Shown: piece by piece, positions 58,979-64,000 of the stretch
How positions within the stretch are numbered: position 1 is the first letter of the stretch
Layout: the number at the start of each line of letters is the position of its first letter
Source of the DNA: Parelaphostrongylus tenuis
Taxonomy: Eukaryota; Nematoda; Chromadorea; Rhabditida; Metastrongylidae
DNA length: 64,000 nt
Reading direction: 5' to 3'
NCBI GenBank assembly: GCA_019055375.1
Contig: JAHQIW010003685.1
Coordinates: 89,501-153,500, forward strand
The notes under the pieces: model-generated
Database searches by the model: none
Told to the model about the DNA's origin: nothing
The model's input: the letters and a program-made list of their open reading frames with translations, nothing else
Program-made: the position numbers and the translations under genes

Positions 58979-59587
58979 ATTAGATTATTGTTACACGGGT
59001 ATTTAGTTGGTTTTTCGGTTGCTTGACGATTAAAACAGTATTCATGCTCATCATTTTGATAATTATATTTTAGGAAGTACACTTTAAGTGTGTTTAATGC
59101 TGATCTGTGCTCTTCAGATCACTCGTGTTGGCAGGTTCATTCTGATCGTATCGGTAGAGTAGGAATATTGCTGAGAGCAAGGCAAAGCAATTCCCTCTCT
59201 CGTTGAGATGGACGGCACGTGAACTCCTGTTAAGGCTATTTTCAGGTACGAGACTTAAGGGTAGTTAGAGGTTTTCTCACATTTCACCATTTCAGCGTTT
59301 GTTATTTTGAAACTTACTTTTACGGGTGTTAACAAGGATGGAGAGCTGAGGGGGGATTTCAAGTGTCTTCTTCAATTTCCGGTTATAAGTGGAAATTGAG
59401 AGCTAGTTCTAGAAGTCTTCAAAAGTATTACGCAACAATGCACAACTTTCTTATTCGTCTCCAATTTTACTAGCTGATAAACTCATTCTATAATCCTAAT
59501 GATTAATCAGAAATCATTTTTAGTTGACCGTCACTTGCGGTGTTATGATGTTTGAATAGACCCAATAATGTAGAGTGATGTACGAAA

Positions 59588-59668
59588 ACGTTTGCGTTTA
59601 TCGGGATTCGAGCCCACATCTCACTATTTGCGGGAGCATATGTTAACCGTTGCACCATCGACGCTCGT
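59588..59668 (-). repeat. tRNA-like SINE-type head (right arm)
   Basis: Mirror of 42482-42562: A-box and B-box at tRNA-like spacing on the minus strand, followed by the GTTTTCGTACATCAC tail. Confidence 0.5.
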
Positions 59669-61264
59669 TTTGCACAGCACTCTTTCTACGCTACAGTGCG
59701 TTATCTGTCAACAGCTGTCAACATTCTAATGATTGGTGATAGGGTCATTGTGAAATGAACTGTTTTCCTGACGGGCTATGAGCTGATTGAATCACTGCAT
59801 AATTAATGTTTATATAATTCAAAACAATATAATTATAACTCAACTTTGATACTCCAAAAGTCGAAAACGATAATAAATCAAATACTTTGCGGAAGATTTT
59901 GAGTTCAGCGTTGAGCAGGATTAATATAATGAGTCAATTCTCATTTCTAGAATTCCTACTTCCATCCGAAAACCGAAAGTTTGACATGCACTAAAGCTCG
60001 GCTCAAAAACTCTTAACTAATAGGTCTTCTCATAGATTTTAACACTAGAGCAATGAACACCAAATTCATCAATATGCATGAATTGGTGGTAATCATTCGA
60101 TAGCCCGAATCTCGGTGTTTTGACGCCAAGACCGGTTTTTGGGTCTACACTAAGCGCTGTTACAGCTAAAAAAATTATGTATCATTCGAAGAAGTTAGCT
60201 CGTCGCTTGAACATTACAGGGGATCTATTTGACAGCGTGAAAAGAAATTTACACTTATAGAACGATAGATCACAATCTCTTCTAGAATTTTTATGCAGAA
60301 AGCCTAAGAGTTTCTTTGGAAAAGAAAAAAATTCCGATTAAATAAAGAAAATCGCACGGCCTTGAATGACGCTCTTCTTCGAGGCGGTAGTTGAAATCGG
60401 TGCGCACAGTGTCACTTATGAGAAGGCCTAATATGTTACGAATTATACATGAATTAATGCTTGCGCGCAGTTGATATGTTCACTTCAAAATCAATGGTTA
60501 ACGTTTCGCCGACTTCGCCTTCCTCAAATTCTGGGCGTACCACAAGATACCAATCAATTAAGTTTTCCTAGAAAAACTATCGTTATCTCCTTACACGGCC
60601 AAGCTCACTGGGCTGCTGTCACACAATATGATCAATGTACCCTACTCAAAGTAGCAATTAAATCCTAAATAAGGTGCTATATTACTGATATTATTGATGA
60701 TACTTAGATAATTCCTTCTTAATTCTTTCTAAGTGCATGAAATTCATCCAAAAAGCTTCGAAAGTTTTCCAAGAAGGCTTCAACTGTTACAGGAGCATCC
60801 CTCCTTCCCTAAAGTAGTAACTGTAACCGTTGTCTTTGTGTCCTTCATACACCTAAATTACACTTGTTGGACTTTCGCCTCTCCGTATAGGTGTTCTCTT
60901 ATGAGCGCATGAAACTGTCCACCTGTTCCGTTTATGTCTTTCACCAGATGTCTCACAGGGAGAGGGAGTAGATTGTAACTAAACTCAAGCAGCCTCCGTT
61001 TCTTCCGTTGAGAGAACTCTATCAATTTTCTATATTACATGAACGATGATACGAACGGTTCTCAGTCAGATGACTACATAATGAGAGAGTGTTTAGGTGT
61101 GATTCAATAGTCAAGCCATGATTTGAACCTTGTGCGCAGAAGGCCATCTGTAGCAATAAGCAGGCGACCTATAATATCAAAGGAGCCGTCTTCATGAGTA
61201 GTGCAGGTCACGGGGCATTTTACATACTTATTTTTCTTCGCGCTGTCATCGTCCATGACGGTGG

Positions 61265-61283
61265 TTTATTAAATCTCTTTATT
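61265..61283 (-). terminator. Poly(A) signals of the CAP gene
   Basis: Two AATAAA hexamers on the minus strand (61278-61283 and 61265-61270) lie 50-70 bases after the stop codon, the normal place for a nematode 3' end. Related sequence occurs at the same place in units 1 and 2. Confidence 0.55.
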
Positions 61284-61332
61284 ATATATGTTGCTACGTT
61301 CATAAACATACAGAACAGCGGTTACAGTCTGT

Positions 61333-62675
61333 TTATTTCGACATGATGCAGAGCGCTTCTTCTTTGCTACATGTGCATTTGTCGCATTTACAGTCCTTGT
61401 CAGTTTTACACGGCTCTCCTACGGTGTATATCGGTTCGTTCCCTATGTTACCACTGGAATAGTTTAGCTGAGCATGCGATCGCAGAGTGGATAAGAAAAA
61501 ACAGTTTAAACCTACGGAGGCCCGTATTGGCACACGACAATGATAGTCTCCCGCGGACACTCTGCCACACTACAGCCAAGTTTGTATGATTTCTCATACA
61601 CCACCTTCGAATAAGTTGTCACGGTAATGTGTTGAAAACATTATAAAGGAGAACAATACTCACCCGAGCGTAAGGAAGAATATCTTTTGATTTTTTCAGA
61701 TCCGCGTCTGTGATTTTGTTATTTGGTGAAATTCCGGAGCTTTTCAATTTACCGTACCACGAAGAGACGGCCTATGAAAATTCAATCGAAAAATTTTTTC
61801 ACCCTTCCCTTAGCATCACTAAACTGCTGCAAAAAAAGTGTTGCGGCTTTGATTTCACTCATAGAATGTAAGCCATGAAATTTCAACTCACTGATGTAGG
61901 CCATGCTGTAAGATTTCCTTCTTCTGAACTAGTTGCCCACATGTTCTCGCCAGTACTTTTATCTTTGCTGGGCGCAAAATTGCATTCTTTCGCACGCGTT
62001 GTGGCGCTTTCCTCCAGTTTGCAATCATAAATCTGACAAGAGAAACCGCTTTTAATTGAATTACTGTTGAAAAAGTGGGATAGTCTGAGATTCTGACCAT
62101 TTTTAGCATTCGTGCCGCCTTTGGTGCTTTGCCTTTGGCGTTTTCAGCCAAACCTTTAGCCGCCAATGATCTATAGCACAAGAAAAACAATTTCACAGTA
62201 ATTACTTCTAATCCGTAAATTTAATAACTCTCCAAAAGTAACGATTTGCCTTTGGTATTCACCGAATGCACTACCTTATTTTATTATGCTCATTCAAGAC
62301 GGCGTCTCTGAGTTCATCAGTCATTCCGTTGTTCAGCTTACATTTGCCTAAAAAGTTTGCCTACTGCGATTAGTCGATCGAACGAAATATGGCTTTGTAA
62401 TAAGCACTATCTCCATACTTATGGAAATGTGTAGGACCTGATCCTGTAGAGCTCACCTGTCGCTCCCTCTGGTGATCCATCTGTCGTTTGTTGAGTTGTC
62501 ACTTGAAATTGGCCTAATAGTAACTGAAACATTACTTTGAGAGTGTTTCGAAGAGCAACTTATTACAATCGTGGTATACTCAAATATTCGGCGATCCTTT
62601 TTGTTACTTCAAACAATTGAATCTAACTGAAAGACTTACCAATGCGAACGCGAAGTTCAGTAGCATGGCTGACAT
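61333..62675 (-). CDS. CAP-domain (SCP/TAPS, ASP-like) secreted protein, intact eight-exon gene
   Basis: Exons on the minus strand: 62640-62675, 62457-62523, 62275-62347, 62098-62170, 61892-62032, 61664-61771, 61516-61604, 61333-61453. They total 708 bases (235 codons plus stop), every junction in phase, with GT-AG throughout. Weak points are the GTCAGA donor of exon 4 and the TTCGAAG acceptor of exon 7. Exons 1-2 give a signal peptide (MSAMLLNFAFAL then LLLGQFQV). Then come a short Thr/Gln-rich linker, KCKLNNGMTDELRDAVLNEH (CAP N-terminus), IYDCKLEESA, TGENMWATSSEEGNLTAW, the signature-like ETIIVVCQYGPPGN, and a cysteine-rich tail (GEPCKTDKDCKCDKCTCS). Two usual CAP histidines are replaced (FAPSK for F.HS; PYARVVY for H.TQMVY). 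ASP-like proteins are secreted, often host-directed; no enzymatic role is established. Single-CAP family members are about this length. Confidence 0.85.
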
Positions 62676-62681
62676 TGAGCA

Positions 62682-62684
62682 CTG
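62682..62684 (-). promoter_or_regulatory. Candidate spliced-leader trans-splice acceptor
   Basis: The minus strand reads TCTTCATCAG followed by TGCTCA and the start codon. An AG acceptor 6 bases before the ATG and no obvious TATA box nearby fit nematode SL trans-splicing. The acceptor is conserved in CAP copy 2; in copy 1 it reads CATGAG. Inference only. Confidence 0.4.
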
Positions 62685-63104
62685 ATGAAGACTTGGCCAT
62701 TCGGCTGCTTTAATATCACTTCAATTAGGTGATCGTACGCAAATATTTCTTTTTTGAAATGTTCAAATAAACTATTTACATGTTTAGTCAATCGCACTCT
62801 GAAACTCAATGATCAAATTCAAAACATAGCTTTCAGTTCTGATGGTGCGAATCATCTAATAGACATATCTCAGTGAAAATGAAGGCGTATGTCATGATTG
62901 TACGATAGTTTTGAAAGAAAAGAGCGCTGTTCAAATTGCACTGAAAATCCAACTAGTCTATTTAAGCGCTCCAGCTTTCCATAAGGTACTTCGCCTAACT
63001 GAAGGAGAAAATTAAAAATTTAAACTCTTTCAATCATGTTGTCATCAATAATTCTGTGTTATGAACTCGAACCGTCACTGCCGCCAAAGCAGCATCGAAG
63101 TCCA

Positions 63105-63218
63105 TCACACAAAAACATCAATTTCAAATTTCACTCGTATTTCGACATTTTTGTAATCAAACTCCACATTGCCATCCTCCCTTGGAATTATATGATTTCT
63201 ACTTCCGCGCCTAACCTC
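63105..63218 (-). pseudogene. Conserved coding-like fragment upstream of the CAP gene
   Basis: The minus strand reads EVRRGSRNHIIPREDGNVEF then DYKNVEIRVKFEIDVFV and a stop. Unit 2 (about 37160-37280) keeps the same frame with substitutions (EVRHGTGNHVIPREDGNVEF; VKFRIDVFV). Unit 1 has a longer, more diverged frame at the same place (near 29150-29290). The left arm mirrors it at 38120-38233. Retained frame across copies suggests an exon of a neighbouring gene that was copied with the CAP gene. The family is not recognised. Confidence 0.35.
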
Positions 63219-64000
63219 ACAAAGTACTTTGAAATCGGTCTTTGGTAAATTGTATGAAGTCTTGATGTGGTAACAACGATAGTAATATATTTTAACTATC
63301 GATTATGTTTTGATTTTAGCATAACAGTTAATATCTTAGTTGATAAATCTTCTATAATTTGTAGACAATCTTGGCTGTCTTGTCTATCTTGCAGAAGTCG
63401 GAATAAGATCAGCTAGTTAAACTTTCGATTCATCCATTGTTTGCTCGACCAGGGTTGCAGTATTTGTAGCTAATACCTAGATAATCAAAGAATTTTCAAT
63501 GGAATTGATCTAAGCCTTTGTTCGATCGAAAAACTGGGAAGACGAGTTGAAATGGCCCTTTGTAATTCCGGTTTCCGGTGGATTTTGAGTGATGATATTA
63601 GAAGTTTTTAGAGTCATTCCTCAATCTTACGACCTATGACGTTTTCTTCGTCTCCATCTTTGGTAACAAATATGTTTACTCTATGGTTCCAATGATGAAA
63701 AATCAAGTGAATCTTTTGAAGTGATCCGTTGAGTTTTCGCCATCAGTTGATCAAATACGTATATAATCAATTTGAACACTTCAAAGCAAAATATTTACTT
63801 TGCTTATCTTCATTCCTGCAAATTTTTGGGATGATGCTGAAGCCGAAGTATTGCAGAAATTGATGAGCATACGTTAACAATGCTAGGTCTTTTCTTTCGA
63901 TCCCAATGTTGAGAGTTTTAAGAAACCACCCCGAATATTCGCACATTCGATCATTGTGATCGTTTGTCCGGCTGCTTATACAGTGTGCGTCGATAGTAAC

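Larger units (their letters stand above)
60110..63300 (-). repeat. CAP duplication unit 3
   Basis: Third copy of the roughly 3-kb unit, same orientation as units 1 and 2. It holds the intact CAP gene (61333-62675), the degraded downstream frame (about 60870-61030) and the upstream coding-like fragment (63105-63218). It lies wholly in the right arm of the inverted repeat, so its mirror is the noisy patch in the left arm. Confidence 0.82.
55031..64000. repeat. Large inverted repeat, right arm
   Basis: Reverse complement of the left arm (37338-47120), and still matching at the last base of the window, so it continues outside. It carries CAP unit 3, the gene candidate at 57693-58978, an RTE 3' end and a mariner relic. 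Confidence 0.93.

Noticed and set aside
1..64000. CRISPR array, operon, rRNA or spliced-leader RNA gene
   Set aside because: None seen: repeats lack spacer structure, no conserved rRNA or SL1 sequence was recognised, and gene structure is eukaryotic.

Overview
The window looks like nuclear DNA of a parasitic nematode, most likely a strongylid (hookworm-like) worm. Three things support this. RTE-type non-LTR retrotransposons of the kind abundant in hookworms are present in several states of decay. There is a family of CAP-domain (SCP/TAPS, ASP-like) secreted-protein genes with short nematode-type introns and TTTCAG-like acceptors. Mariner/Tc1 remnants, tRNA-derived SINEs and minisatellites fill most of the rest. 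Species assignment is an inference. Nothing in the window looks prokaryotic.

Layout. 1-4.4 kb: no recognisable gene. 4.5-7.9 kb: a CAR microsatellite, a hierarchical tandem array (about 30/90/180 bp), a GC-rich promoter-like island (6.1-6.5 kb) and a second 90/180-bp array. 7.9-16 kb: gene-poor, with tRNA-like SINEs and a 240-bp tandem duplication. 16-22 kb: dead mariners, a palindromic MITE-like repeat carrying a SINE with a 15-bp target-site duplication, and a decayed RTE invaded by a second RTE family. 22.8-26.2 kb: a full-length but broken RTE (copy A). 26.2-29.4 kb: unit 1 of a CAP-gene duplication (pseudogene). 29.5-34.0 kb: an inverted mariner pair around a Tc1-like element, fused to a 5'-truncated RTE (copy C). 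34.0-37.3 kb: CAP unit 2 (pseudogene).

37.3-64.0 kb is a very large inverted repeat. The arms are at least 9 kb, nearly identical over most of their length, and the right arm runs off the window. The loop (47.1-55.0 kb) holds the best-preserved RTE (copy B), inserted in an AT-rich microsatellite. Both arms carry a mariner remnant, an RTE 3' end and an unidentified multi-exon gene candidate. The right arm holds CAP unit 3, where I could assemble an intact eight-exon, 235-codon CAP gene by hand with every intron phase matching. The matching place in the left arm (38.5-41.9 kb) is a strongly diverged, insertion-rich, C-rich version of the same sequence. It sits between flanks that are almost identical to the other arm, which points to uncorrected long-read sequence in the assembly rather than biology.

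So the only clearly functional-looking gene is the CAP gene at 61.3-62.7 kb (minus strand). A second, unidentified gene candidate lies at 57.7-59.0 kb (plus) and is mirrored at 43.2-44.5 kb (minus). The rest is mobile-element and duplication history. I did not find a convincing new biological system. The items most worth checking are the inverted repeat with its noisy patch, the CAP gene birth-and-death series, the GC-rich island and the SINE families.
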